Shown: positions 52,195 to 63,419, counted from the first letter of the stretch. The stretch is 64,000 nt of DNA from Prorocentrum cordatum (GCA_963575745.1 CAUYUJ010015760.1:830147-894146); one strand, 5' to 3'. Notes: generated by a model from the sequence alone, not told the origin. Numbers and translations: made by a program.

Positions 52195-52335
52195 CCACCT
52201 GCTCCTCCTCCTCCTTCTCCTCCTCCTCCTCCTCCTCCTCTTCCTCCTCCTCCTCCCCCTCCCCTTCCTCCCTCCAGTCCCCGTCCTCCACCACCTCTTC
52301 CCTCTTCCTCTGCCTCCCCCTCCCCTTCATCCCTC
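52195..52335. repeat. (CTC)n pyrimidine tract
   Basis: CTCCTCCTCC runs with CCTTC and CCCCTCC interruptions, open on both strands as Ser/Leu-rich or Glu/Gly-rich frames. Confidence 0.9.
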
Positions 52336-53160
52336 CTCCCCCTTTCCCTTCTACTCCGGCAGCACGGGCGCTGTCCGAAAGAGGGGCGTCCCACTGACAA
52401 TTAGATGCTAAGTTGCGATCTGCAGTAGTGCACTCCGCGTCTTCCCCCTCCTTCCGCCCCCCCTCATTTTCCTCCTACCCCCTCTTCCTGACTCCTCGCT
52501 CCGTCCCCTGTGTCTGTCTTGTTTGGCTGATCGACAGCGCCGGTTCGGGAACGTTGGAGCGCAGGCGAGCTCGACCGTGTCGTGCCGTGTCGGCGCGGCA
52601 GCGACCCCTACGCAGATATGGCCCAATATGGAACGAACTGGCAATGGAGAAGCTGCCGATCGGTCTGAGGTCCAACGGTAACGGTGCACGCGGCGTCAGA
52701 AACCAACGCCCAGTCGTCACGGCACGAGCTTGCGGCCACGTTTTGCTTAGAATGGCCTCTAGCTTGTTTTTTTTCTGATCGCTCCGTAGATCCCTTCGTG
52801 ACCTCTTTGTTCGGCGTTCTTCGTGGTAGCACGATGATTCTACGGGCGGGAACTTTGGCTCGGCATGTCGCTCCGCGGGTTTTGGCCCACCACGCATCGG
52901 CGCGACACGCGATCCACATCCCCATTTTCCAAGCGTGAGCGTCCCGAGCCCTTCCCAGCTTACCTCCCCGCGGAGTGGAGCGAGGCGCTACCCGTTTGCA
53001 AGGTCATAGCGTGTCGCGGGGGCCGCCGCCGCCGCGACGCGCTAAGCCTATGGTGGCACACTGGGTGCGAAGTGCGTGAGGGGTGTGCCGAAGTGGGACT
53101 GCCTTGAGCCGTCTTGAAGTGCTTGCATGCTCGATATGGCGGGAGCCAAGCGCATCGCGA
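52336..53160. other. No recognised gene
   Basis: Unique sequence with short overlapping frames on both strands. I could not match any of them to a family. Confidence 0.5.
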
Positions 53161-53164
53161 TTAC

Positions 53165-53600
53165 GAGGATGAAAAGGAGAACGGTGGGGGGAGGAGGATG
53201 GGAGGAACGAGGGAGGAAGGTGGAAGGAGGAAGGCTGGACGGAGGAGACGCAGGGGGAAGGAGGGAGGAGGGGAGACGCGGGACGGAGCAAAGAGGGAGG
53301 GAGCGGTCTCTCCGCCAATTTCCTGCGCCATTTCTGTTGGTTTTTCGGCCCCTTCATTGTGGGTGTGTGGAAAAGGGGGGAGGGCTAGGGAGAAGGTAGC
53401 GCGGGGATGGGAGAGGGATGAGGGTCTGAGGGGGATGAGGGAGGGGGAGACGCTGGTAGGAGGAGGGGAGGGAAGAAAAGGATGGGGAAGGGGGGGATTG
53501 GCACGGAAAGGGGGGGAAGCACGGGGGGAAGGGAATGAGACGGGGAGGGGAAGGGGAAGGAGGACGAGGAAAGAAGGGGCGGGGGGAGGACGCAAGTTGG
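53165..53600. repeat. Purine-rich tract (GGGAGGAG/GGGAAGG)
   Basis: The plus strand is mostly A and G (GGAGGAGGATGGGAGGAACG, GGGGAAGGGGAAGGAGGACG) with a short unique break near 53320-53385. It produces Gly/Arg frames. Confidence 0.85.
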
Positions 53601-53704
53601 GTTCGGAAGCTGGAGATCCACAGCGTTGGGGTGTGCCCTCCGGGAATTTTCGTTTTGTGCTAGGGTTGTAAGGTGGGCTGGAGGGAAATGGTTGAACCGA
53701 TCGT

Positions 53705-53705
<1 letters not shown>

Positions 53706-53740
<35 letters not shown>
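53706..53740 (-). repeat. T35 run (poly(A) on the minus strand)
   Basis: Thirty-five consecutive T. On the minus strand this would be a poly(A) tail following the sequence 53741 onward, whose reverse complement ends GAACATTTCCGGAACTTCAT. No gene or element is recognised just upstream on that strand, so its origin is open. Confidence 0.9.
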
Positions 53741-53743
<3 letters not shown>

Positions 53744-54155
53744 AAGTTCCGGAAATGTTCCGGGAGAGATCCGGGACAATTATGTATGTATTGTGAATCA
53801 AATGCGTTCCCGTGGGGGTCCGTCGCCTTTTTGGGGTCAAGTTCCAAACCTGTTCCCTGGGGGCTTGGAATTTGCTGCTGCCGACGGGGAGGCTCGATGC
53901 GCCTTCCAGGAGCAGCGACCTGACCTGCGCAGTTCTCCTTTCCCTCCTTGCTCCGCACCCTCGATTGCGGCGATGTCCGCGCGCGGGGTGCACCGCGCTG
54001 ATCGCCGCCGCTTGCCTCAGCCTCGGTCGCTATCTGCAAGCAGGTGCCCGAGTCTCTCTTCGTCGCGCTCCAAGAGTCGGCATGGTCGTGATCGCTGCCG
54101 CCGTTCTGAAAAGCCTTCTGACAAGTTCGACATCATCTGATATTCCTGGCAAGGC

Positions 54156-55014
54156 TTGCCAAGACAGGTCGCAGAGCCGGCCAGGGACATGTCGAAGTTC
54201 AGGGCACACATGGACGCGACCCACCTACGATGTGATCATTTCATCAAGAGAATGACCGTGATGGGCGACGATATCCGCTCTCGTTTTGTTTGGCTTCAAG
54301 GGGGGCACGCGACAGCTCTCGCGGATTTGAGTGAGAACTTCAACGAGCTCCACGACCGGGTGCGGTCGCTTGAAAGCGCGCCGACTCTCCATGACCCAAT
54401 GGATGTTGGCAGTGAGGTGACCCCCTCGGTTAAGCAGAAGATGACGGACATTAAGACCGAACTCGACCGGTTGTCGCGTCCTCCGTCGGACGCGAGCTTT
54501 CTTGCCTCGGGCGCCTCGCCGGTCGCGGAGCTGCGCCAGGACAACGCGACGAAGCTGCTGATCTTTGGATTTCCTCGACGGGTGCATGCGAGTGCGCTTC
54601 GCACGGTTTGAGAGGCTGTTCGCGCCCGCTACGCGGCGACCTCCTATCGCGCGAGCATCGCGACCAAGGCATTTGATCTCGCGCGCAAGGTCGCCCTCCA
54701 TTTTGAGGCGGCCGCAGACGCCAGTAACTTCCTCATGCAGTTTGAAGCGGATGGAGTGCTGCAGCGCTCCGATCCCCTTACTTCGGTTCCCCTTCGCGTT
54801 CGCGTCCGCCGTGGCCTGGCTTCATTGAGCAGACAATTATTCTTCTTGATGGGGAAGGTCAGGGCCAAGATGAACGACTTGCTGCAGCCGCGTGGCTTCG
54901 CGGTGAACAGCAATGGCCCGGGCGGGTGCAGTCTCGTGCTTCGCGCAGAGGGTGGCCCTGTTCCTCTCGCGCAGCTAACCACGGGCCCTGACGGCTCGAA
55001 GGTTGATATGTAGT
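54156..55014 (+). pseudogene. LINE E ORF1-like protein with one stop
   Basis: The frame runs from 54156 to TAG 55012-55014, with an in-frame TGA at 54609-54611, about 285 codons in all. First part: DMSKFRAHMDATHLRCDHFI, then a helical stretch (LADLSENFNELHDRVRSLES) likely to be coiled coil. Middle: NATKLLIFGFPRRVHASALR, resembling the start (beta1, R-x-I-x-G-F-P) of the RRM-like domain in LINE ORF1 proteins. After the stop: FDLARKVALHFEAAADASNF and RGLASLSRQLFFLMGKVRAK. Replacing the one stop would restore the frame, so decay is light. Such proteins bind LINE RNA. The family call is by fold pattern and by the RT downstream. Confidence 0.55.
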
Positions 55015-55559
55015 TGGAGATGGATGCGCATCGGGAGTTTGGCACTGACCAGCGCCCCGAAGCGTTCCGCGAGGCAGCCTTCGCCCAGCTTCGGTCGCCC
55101 CGTCGGCGTTGAAGTGGATTGTCTGTTGCAACCTGCAGGCCTGATGCCTGCTCGAGCGCCGCGCCCAGCTGGCTCGGGCCAGTCTTTCAGCCCTCCCGTG
55201 CGCGACAGCTGTGTTTACTGCCCCCCGCCCCCCTTCTCCCATTTTTTCTGTTTGCTCCTTCTTCGCCTCTCGCGCCGTGCACTTGGGATTCTCGCGGTTT
55301 CTTCGGCGCGATGCGGACTGGCTCTTGGAGGGCTAGAGCTAGGCATCAGGACCCCCCCCCCCCCCTCGCTCGCCAGTTCCAGATTGTTTGCGGCCAGGGA
55401 ACTCATGGTCACATTCGAGATAGCGGGAGGCTCCGCAGGGGGCTTGATTGGCCCCGTCTTAGGCGCACCATCGGCGAATCTACGCTTGACGACTCGCAGA
55501 GGAAAGGCGGCGCCATTGCCGTCTTGGGGCCTTAGGTTTCTCAGCTGCCCCCTGATATT

Positions 55560-56076
55560 GCCCACGCCGACCTTGCCTTGGGGCGCGTCTCGAGGACCTC
55601 CTGTTCAGGCCCGAGTGCGAGGCTCGCGGTTTCACGCGTGCACTTGCCGAGCGCGAGCGAGCGACGCCCTCGCCATCAAGTCCCAAGTGCTGCGCGCGGT
55701 GCGCTCTTCATGCGATGCCGAGCCTGGCTCTCGCAAGATTCTCTTCGATGCTTTCAACTCGTGCGTCTCCGACCCTGAGTGCCCGACCACCCCCCGGCAT
55801 ATGTGCGCCCGTCCAGAGTTTGCCATCCGCCTAGGGCAGTTGATATCAGAGCTTGATGGCGATTCGCAGGCGCCCTCGCCCTGGGCTCTCCTTGAGGCCA
55901 CCAAGAGTGCGATTTTTGTTGCTGCAGAGCATGTTAGAGAACGCATCGCGACATGCTCAGCTGACATTTTAGCGGTGATGCACCATTGGGCAAAGGACGC
56001 GCGGCGAGCTGGAGGCCTGGTCCTAGACGGCGATAGGCGCGCCCAAGTGCGACCCGACCCTGCGGCGCCACTTTGA
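55560..56076 (+). pseudogene. LINE E pre-RT linker
   Basis: Within the frame 55003-56076 the second half (AIKSQVLRAVRSSCDAEPGS, KILFDAFNSCVSDPECPTTP, WALLEATKSAIFVAAEHV) is helix-rich and resembles the linker ahead of LINE RTs. The first half (55020-55560) is Pro/Arg-rich and probably frameshifted endonuclease. I see no catalytic motif in it. Confidence 0.4.
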
Positions 56077-56455
56077 CATTGCAAACGAATCCCGTTCGCG
56101 TGTCTCGGGGCCTTGCTCGCTTATTCTTTCTATTCAGATGCAGTCGTGAGATCAGGGGCCCCTCGACGTCGACTCCTCCGAGGCCCCAGGTGGTCCCGGA
56201 GCAAACAACAAAGCCCGAGTGCAAAGTTGCCAGTGGAGGCGATTCAGAAGTCGCACGTACTGCGCATGCGATGCGAATGGTGATCCTCGTTCGTCGCTCG
56301 AGCGTTCTGCTCAGGTCCCACAAAATCACTGGCCCCACGTGTTTGCCCCCGCATAGCTCGACTGATTCCTGCGGCCTGAGGTTCCTGAGCAGTTTCCGAA
56401 GGTACCTGGGCAGTTACCTACGGGGCGGGAGCTTCTGTATTTTGTTTTTGAATAT

Positions 56456-57214
56456 ATGAGGACGAAAATCCACAGCATGCCTGTTGCTGACGGCATTACG
56501 TACCTGTGTTTCCTTAGCTATGATATCGAACTGCCTCCTGGGATGCGTCGCAGTCTCACGGCGCTCCTCCCCAAGAGCTCCGGCCCGAGAGATAGTGGCC
56601 ACGCTGTATCCAGGGGCCCCATGGATGCCCGTCCGTTCATTATGTCCAATACCAGCGTCGAGCTTCTGACTGGCGCCATGTACATCCCACCCGCGGAAAA
56701 CGCTGCTAAAGTTGTCTCTACTGATCAGAAGTGCACGAAGCACCGTGGCATTGTAACGAATATCGTCGATGCCGAAGCCTGGCCACTTCAGCAGCACGTG
56801 CTAGCAAATGAAAGTGCCTGCTTGATCTTCGCGGATCTCCATGCCGCGTCCCCGTCGTTTGCGACCCCGCGGATTCTTTGCGTCTTCAGCTGCATGGGGG
56901 GTCCATCTTCAGCGGCGGGCTTTTTTGCTTTGTTATATCAAGAACAGTCGACCACGATCGCATTGAGCGGGAGGGGGCAAGGACGCCCTATCAGCATGCT
57001 TTTGTTGGTGCTCCGTGGGATCCGTGGCGACTTTAAGCATATCCTAGCCTTGGACAATATGAAATACCTCGGCATCTTCATTGGCCGCATGGCCTACCGT
57101 GATGCATGGTGCGAGGTGCTTCCGAGAATCAGGGCTCGCGCGAGTTTCTCGTCATCTGGACAGGGGCGTCTGATGCGCCTTGGGGCCGGCCATGTTCCGC
57201 GCGGCTGGGCCTAG
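56456..57214 (+). pseudogene. LINE E reverse transcriptase, internally deleted
   Basis: The 252-codon frame has GMRRSLTALLPKSSGP (29-44), RPFIMSNTSVELLTGAMY (59-76), VSTDQKCTKHRGIVTNIVDA (87-106), motif A ACLIFADLHAASPSF (Asp127) and motif B SGRGQGRPISMLLLVL (171-186). It then passes within 20 residues to LDNMKYLGIFIGRMAYRDAW (199-218), the post-catalytic L-G strand and thumb. The YxDD motif between B and this strand is absent, so about 40-60 residues are deleted. The order of motifs makes the RT call firm. The deletion makes it inactive. Confidence 0.7.
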
Positions 57215-58263
57215 AAATGCATTCTCCCACTCATTCTGTGACCAGCTCAGGCAGTTGCACCTGCCCATCGATTCTCATGACCTCCAGACCTCAGCGAAAG
57301 CCACCTGTTTGCGATATATGATCCGCAATGAAGGTATCGGCGCTGTGTTTAGCAGCTGCGTTATTTGGATGCTGCTTTGGAGAATGTTCTTGCACGGTGG
57401 CTAGTGGGGTGGTGAAGTCAAGTTTCTTGTTTCACATGCAGTCGCTGCATGCATGGTATCATACCATTCCCATCAAACTCTTGTCCGCCTCGAGTAAGTT
57501 GCAAGCTCGCCTGTGCCAAAGTGTGCTCGACAGTTCGCCAGCCCGAGAAGAACCTCGGCTGATTGTATGTCGTCGCACCCGCGATTTGCCCCCTGTTGTT
57601 TTTTTTTTCAGCGCAATATGTGGACATAATCTGCGTGAACTCATAAATTGTTCTTAGCGCGTCTCTGCCTTACCTCCTCGTTGCGACCGCGCGCATTCTG
57701 TGCCTAGGTCTGCGCGCTTTTTTTAAAGCAAATATTGGCCTGCAGGTTGCGCTTTGGGTTGCCCAGCTCATGAAGACGATGGCATTGATTCTCGTTGCTT
57801 TCGTGTCCCTACATGACTGCCGCAGGCTGGGCACCCCGGGCACCCCTGAACGGCGCTTTGAAGCTCGTCTCAGAGCCGCCTCGAGGCGCCGCCGATGTCT
57901 GGCCCGTGCTTTGCGGACGCAAGCCGCAATATTTCCCCCCTCTCCCTCGCCCTCCTCTCCTCCTGCGCAGCGCTGGGCCGCGGCTCCCGGGGGGGCGCCG
58001 GCCGCCCCTGGCGGCGGCAGCCGGGGCTTCTCGCGCGGTCGCTGAACTAGCGGCTTTTCTTTTTCGGGCGCCGTCTCAGAGGGGGGCGGCGAGGGGGCGG
58101 GCGCGAGCTGTCCCGTGTAAGGATGCATGTTTTCAAAACGCACTTTTATTTTGATGTGTACCTCCCCGCCCTGGCCGCCCCGCTTATCCCCCCCGCCCTT
58201 GCTAGTTCGCCCCCTCGCGCGCGCAGAGTCTCGGCTCTAGGGTTGAGAGATCTGCGAACGCTT
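57215..58263. other. No recognised gene
   Basis: Mixed sequence with lower G+C up to 57730, then Arg/Pro-rich frames (57770-58150). I could not identify any of them. It may include the 5' end of fragment F. Confidence 0.45.
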
Positions 58264-58385
58264 TCAGGCCCCGCGAGCCCAGCGCCGCAGGTGGCGGGCG
58301 CGCGCGCGCCCCCTCAGGAGCCACGCAGCTCCACTGGTACTTCGCGGCGCGCCTGCTCGGGCGGCAAGCAGGCGAGCTGTCCGAG

Positions 58386-58398
58386 GGGGGGGGGGGGG
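58386..58398. repeat. G13 homopolymer
   Basis: Thirteen guanines in the N-terminal part of fragment F. It is a likely site of indel error or real frameshift. Confidence 0.9.
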
Positions 58399-58399
58399 C

Positions 58400-60157
58400 A
58401 TCTTCTCGGCTTCGCGGCGGCTGACGCTGAGCAGGGCGAGTTCGGCGGCTACGTCGACGACGGGGCCGTGGAGGGTCCGCGCATTCGTGAGACCCGAGCA
58501 GGGGTCATGGCGCCCTGGGCCAGATGGAATCGGGTGCACTACCGCACGGGCGACTAGACGGGCAGCTGCTTCTTGCTGATCACACGCGTGGGGAACGCGT
58601 CCTCGACGATATTGGCGGCCTGTGACCAGACGCTGCACGTGCAGCTGATCAATTTGAGGGGCGAGTCGAAGGTCTTCTCGAAGCCGAATGCCCAATATAC
58701 GTGGACAGAGCACCCAGGAGCCCCTGGGAAGGGGCGCGACGCCGCGCTGGCCGCAAGTGAACGCCTCATTGCACGCAAGGAGATGGAGGACGCCGGCGCC
58801 AAGGTGAAGGGGGCGCCCAAGAAAAAACATGACCCCCCGAAGCGCAAGAGCAGCAAGAATGGCGGTTTCTTCTGGTGGGTCGCCAGCGCGTTCATGAACG
58901 TCGGGGGGTACTTTTGGCTGAGTCGAATGGGTGGTTCCATCTTCGAAGGCGCCTTCGTGGCATGGAGGGCTTGGAAACGGTTCGGTCTTGGCACGGTCAT
59001 TGGTACGGTCTATGACGTTCGAGTCCATCTATGAGGTGACGGAGACGGCGCAGTCCTGGTACGAGACGCCTCATGGCATGGTCGAGTCTGGCGAGCTGGA
59101 GAGTATCATGATGGGCGGGGTCGCGATCTTGGCTCTGCCCTATCTCGGGTGGAGAGGCTACACTACGGCGAGGGGGGGCTCGGAGGCGGGCGGTGACGCG
59201 GACTCGGATGGGGAGATAATCCAGGGCACCCAGGTGACAGACTCCGACGATGAACCTGGCGCCCGCCACCTATTCGCGGAGCTCTCGAGAGGACAGCAGC
59301 ATCTACAGCACAGCATCGCCACTCTCGCGGACGCCCTCGCCCCGAAGCAGACGCGCCCCGAGGCGCCAAGGAAGCGCCTGGGCTTCTCCGACGCCGAGGC
59401 CGCGTCGCCCCCGCCCGCGCCGTCGCAGGCGGCCGTCGACCAGTTCCTTGCCAGGCTGCAGGGGCACGAGGAAGTCGCGCAGGCGGACTCGGCGAAGGCC
59501 GCGCGAGGCAGCCCAACCGCTCCGACTTCGCCCGCGGCGGGCTCGTGGGAGAGGGCTTCCACGCCAAGCGACACGAACGCGAAGGAGACCCCGGGGCAGC
59601 TTATGGAGGAGTCGAAGAACCCGGAGGAGGGCCTCTTGGCGACGCTCAAGAGCTACAAGGACGTCCCTGGAGCGAGGACCGGCGGGGTGAAGGCCAGGGT
59701 CGCGCCGAGCATCTTGGCCAGTCTGTACAAGAATGGTCGGTCGGCGCACGTCGAGATCGCGCAGTGCCTGAAGGATAAGGAGCTCGCGAAGTGCATGATC
59801 GCGAGCGAGGTGATGATGCTCGCGTGCGTCCTGGACAGGATGATGACGAGCGGAGAGTACGACGCGCTGATCAACTCACAGGCGGCCGAGCTGACATGCC
59901 TCAGGCTGTACTCGATCTTCAAGGCCTGCCAGGACGTGGAGGTGGAGAGCGACTGGAAGAGGCCGAAGAACGCCAACGGAGGCAAGTGGAAGAGCAAGGT
60001 CAACTGGTCGCACGGGGAGGAGTTCCTCAAGATACAGGACTGGTCTCGCCCGTCCGCGGAGGCAGCTGACGACGAGGTAGCCGAGCGTCTGAGGAAGAGG
60101 GCCACGATCACGAAGCACATGACGGCGGTCGGTGACAAGGCCCACGCGGGCGAATAG
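58400..60157 (+). pseudogene. Fragment F N-terminal membrane-segment and gag-like region
   Basis: First piece (to 58560 and 58573-59034): EFGGYVDDGAVEGPRIRE, later KKKHDPPKRKSSKNG followed by GFFWWVASAFMNVGGYFW, a hydrophobic segment. A frameshift near 59020 leads to the frame ending at TAG 60155-60157, about 380 codons. It contains a second hydrophobic stretch (MMGGVAILALPYLGW), an acidic Ser/Pro-rich linker (59200-59650), then SILASLYKNGRSAHVEIAQC, ELAKCMIASEVMMLACVLDR and SQAAELTCLRLYSIFKACQD. The helix-rich end corresponds in position to the gag-like region of element C. Its long, unbroken frame is notable among the decayed pieces. Confidence 0.55.
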
Positions 60158-60246
60158 GTTGCGGCTGAGGCTTTCGCGGCAGCCCTCAGCCACGCCAGCG
60201 CGATTGGCGCCAGTCCGTGTAGCTTTCCTTACTTGGGTTCGAAGAA

Positions 60247-62002
60247 GTGCAGGCCGGCTACGAGGGGAAGGGGTGTGCTCGCCATCTGCCTGTGCGCGGT
60301 GCTGATGCTTCGGTTGGACTTGCGTTTTGCCCGACTGGTTCTGGCAAGGCGGTGACTATCATCGGGGCGGTGTCGAGGTGCTTTTCGGGTCCACAGTTCA
60401 GGTTAGACGAGAGGGAAAGGGATCCTCTTCGATGCCTGCCCTGCCCGACCTTCGGAGTCGTCTGCGACAGCAAGAACGAATTCTATTGGAAGGTGGATAT
60501 CCAGGAGGCGAACGAGACGGAGCTGAGGGTGACTTGGCGGAGACTGGAGCGGGCCCTAGCGAGCATCAGATGCTTGGCGAAGGGGGACGTGAAGGTCGAC
60601 GAGGAGTTGCGCGCCAAGCCCACGTGCGACTCCTGCAAGAGGGCGACGCCGACCCAGGCCCTGATCCCGAAGGATTTGTGGTCGAGGCTCGCGTTGGGAG
60701 CGCGCTGGGGGAGCATCGCCGATGGCAGGGCGGTTCTCAGCCGTCTGGGCGGAGGGCTGAGTGGATGCGAGAGGACGAGCACGAGAGAGAAGGGGCAGAG
60801 TTTTTCTCAAGAAGGGGGACTTGCGCGACATGGTGGCGGAAGAGGTGTCGACCCCGGCGCCTGGGGCGAAGGGGCTTGCGGTGGCGGATCTGTCGCCCAC
60901 GGGCCTGCCTTACCTGAGCGACTTGAAGGTGTTGATGCTGAGGGCGCGCGACGAGGTCGACAGGGTAAAGTACGAGGCTACGTCGGACTTCACCGATGCC
61001 GGTTGGAAGCGGAGCTCCAGTCGGAGGAAGTTGGCGCTCGAGATGCGGCGTGCGGGCATACTGGTCTGCACCAAGGGGGTGAGAGAAAAGGCGGGCATTT
61101 TCACTGTCGCCAAGTCATTGGTGGAGGGGTCCTCGAGCAAGGTGGAGATGCCGAGGCTGGTCTGGGATTGCCGACGGCTCACCTTGCGATTCAGGAAGCC
61201 AGCTTGGACGGGGCCGGGGTCGCCGAGTGCTCTCGCCTCGCTCGACCAGGAGGGACCAAGAGCTGATGAGTTTTTCGGGGGGCATCCCCGACTGGTTCTT
61301 CCGACTACGATGGCCAAAGAAGCTCGCGGAGTACTGCGTGCTGGAGCTGCTGGCCCCGAGCGAGCTGTGGGAGTATACGACAGAGCAGGGGGTGATGATG
61401 CCCGGGCCCGACCCCGACGACGTGGGGTGGGGGCGATAGCACCGGCGATGGGCCACTCTTCGGCCGCCTTCTTGGCCCACTCGTGCCTGTATCAGCCCGT
61501 TCAGACCAGGGCAGCTTGCGCGCGGGATGGGGGCGCCTTCGTTCGCGAGCTACGCTTTGCTCCTGCTCCTGTATATCGACGACTACATCGGGCCGAGGCT
61601 CTACGACGATGGCTCGGAGCAAGTGGAGGTCGACACGGAGGCCGTCAAGAAGGTCCTCGTCGGGAAGGGGCTGGAGGTTCACAAGGAGACATGGGGCATG
61701 GGCTGGAGACAGGTTTGGGCCTTTCGATTGTTGGCAGGCCCTATCGCGTCATTGTCCACGACGGCAGGATCAGAGAGATTGTCTTGGCGACCGAGGCACT
61801 CATATGTGTGGGGCCATGCCGTCCCTCGACTCTAGCGTCGTTGCTTGGGTTGTGGACTTGGGTCCCGATGGTCGCGAGACCTGGGTTTGCTGTCCTGGAG
61901 GCGGTCTATGTGTGGTTGAAGGAGGTGGATGGCCCGAGCGACGATGTGAGGTCCATCCCCCAGAGGGTCATCTCCGAGCTGATTTGCCTCGCTTCACTCT
62001 GA
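60247..62002 (+). pseudogene. Fragment F reverse transcriptase, broken
   Basis: A frame from 60247 carries a Trp/Cys-bearing linker (NEFYWKVDIQEANETE). After a frameshift near 60790, the frame 60761-62002 gives LALEMRRAGILVCTK and REKAGIFTVAKSLVE, then MPRLVWDCRRLTLRFRKP (about 129-147). This is the RT fingers pattern G-I-F-x-V...R-L-V-W-D-C-R. Motif B remnant: IAPAMGHSSAAFLAH. In the neighbouring frame (61527-61835) motif C is LLLLYIDDYIGPRLYDD with both aspartates, followed by KVLVGKGLEVHKETWGMG. Motif A is not clear. The two frames alternate, so at least two indels are needed to join them. Confidence 0.7.
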
Positions 62003-62985
62003 GTCTACTTCGAGTCGGACCTAGAGACGGAGTGGCTGCCCAAGGCCTTCATGACAGATGCGTCGGGGCACGGCTACGGGGTGGTCCAGACGACTACGAC
62101 GAGCGAGGGGTGCAGGGAGGAGATGGAGAAGGGGGGCTTTCAGTCGCGGGCGGCGAGGGCGACGGAGGTTTTCGAGAACATCGAGGAGGAGGTGTCGAAG
62201 GCTGGGGGGGAGGGCGACGAGGAGATCGCACCCGCTCTCGGGCGCCCTGGAGTCTTGGAGCTTACCGCTGGAGTTGCTCGTGTCGCGCCCACGCTACGGG
62301 CGGCGACGTCGTCCTGGTGCGTGTCCAGCAGCTTCGCGAGGGGGCCGACTACGATATCTACGACATCAGGGACCTCGAGAGGTCATTCTCCAGGTTGAGG
62401 CGTCGGTGGTGGTGGTTTGTACAGATGATGCCGTCCCGTTCGCGGCTTACCAGGTCTCTGTGTCTGGAAGTGGGCAGGCTGCGTGGCGCTATGGGGCTGT
62501 CATGCGCGCTGGTCCTACAGGAGGTCCAGGAAGAAGACGACTGGGAGCAGCTTCGGGAGCGCCAAGGGACTTTCAGCTTCGAGGTGGAAATGGGGAACCA
62601 GAAGATCAGCACGATCACCAACGAGGTGTCCTTCTGCGAGCTGGCCAGCGAGGCGGGCGTCACGAGGGACCTGGTCGGCGCCGACTGGACCTCTCTCGAC
62701 TGCGACCCGCATGTTCTGGACCAGCATGGCCAAGTCTGCAGGAGGATCAAGCCAGACTGGAACCTCCTCCCTCCTGGGACGGAGGACGGAGGCGAGGCGT
62801 GCTGCGGGCAAGCTGCAGGTGGTGAAGGCGCGCGGGCAAGCGCCGGCCGCGGGGCGCAGCTGGACGAGCCTGGCCAGAGGGGCCCCGCTCTACCCGGGGA
62901 AGTGGGATAAGGAGGAGCACAACAACATCCTCGAGTTGCGGACCATAGTCGGGCTCCTCAGGCACGCATCGACGTCTACCAGGGT
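62003..62985 (+). pseudogene. Fragment F RNase H and tail, truncated
   Basis: A frame from about 62010 reads LETEWLPKAFMTDASGHGYG with VVQ. This is the first RNase H motif of DIRS-type elements (T-D-A-S-x-x-G-x-G-V). The other acidic positions are not certain. The frame 62483 onward ends with PLYPGKWDKEEHNNILELRT and IVGLLRHASTSTR. The pattern W-x(2)-E-H-I/N-N-x-L-E-L lies in the RNase H C-terminal half of YR retroelements. The sequence breaks at 62985, where the 100-bp tandem repeat starts. Confidence 0.6.
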
Positions 62986-63004
62986 TGCGAATAGCGCGTT
63001 TGTC

Positions 63005-63340
63005 GACATTTTGGAAGGGAGGCCCAGCGGAGTGGAGGTTCACGCGGACTTGCTGAGATCTCGCGGCTCCTTGCGGGGCTGCGAGCAGTGGAGTTGTCGC
63101 CATTTTGGCAGGCTCCTGGGAGGCCCAGCGGAGTGGAGTTCCCCGCGGATCTGCCGAGATCTCGCAGCTCCTTGCGGGGCTGCGAACCGCGGAACTGTCG
63201 CCAGTTTTCCAGGCTTCTGGGAGGTCCAGCGGAGTGCAGGTCCATGCGGATCGGCCGAGACTTCGCGGCTCCTTGCGAGGCTGCGGACCGCGCAATTGTC
63301 GCCATTTTCGGGGGCTCTTGGGAGGGCCAGCTCATGTGCA
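63005..63340. repeat. About 100-bp tandem repeat, three copies
   Basis: Three units of 94-102 bp with GGGAGGCCCAGCGGAGTGGA, CTGAGATCTCGCGGCTCCTT, GCGGGGCTGCGAGCAGTGGA and GTTGTCGCCATTTTGGCAGG. The first unit starts about 20 bp after the last recognisable codon of fragment F. Confidence 0.85.
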
Positions 63341-63419
63341 CTGTGAGTCCTTCAACGTGTTTGTTTGTATTGAGCGGTCCCAAACATATTCGCCAAATGT
63401 CTAGAAAGGGTTGGGTACG

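Larger units (their letters stand above)
54130..57215 (+). mobile_element. LINE fragment E (ORF1, pre-RT, RT)
   Basis: Plus strand: ORF1 with one internal stop (54156-55014), pre-RT (about 55560-56076) and a decayed RT (56456-57214). An endonuclease would be expected at about 55020-55560 but I cannot recognise it. The RT appears to lack the YxDD region. RNase H was not seen. Ends are undefined. Confidence 0.65.
58264..62985 (+). mobile_element. Retroelement fragment F (gag-like, RT, RNase H), YR-type by similarity
   Basis: The plus strand holds in order an N-terminal region with membrane segments, a gag-like helical region (to 60157), an RT with fingers and YIDD motif (60990-61650) and an RNase H (62010-62400). 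A tail region (62880-62985) is cut by a 100-bp tandem repeat at 63005. The RT fingers pattern is of the DIRS kind, as in element C. A recombinase is not present; it would have lain beyond the truncation. Class assignment is therefore by inference. Several frameshifts are present. Confidence 0.65.

Noticed and set aside
63091-63115. TTGTCGCCATTTTGGCAGGC resembling the spliced leader core
   Set aside because: Only the GCCATTTTGGC core matches, the rest differs, and the segment is part of a three-copy tandem repeat.
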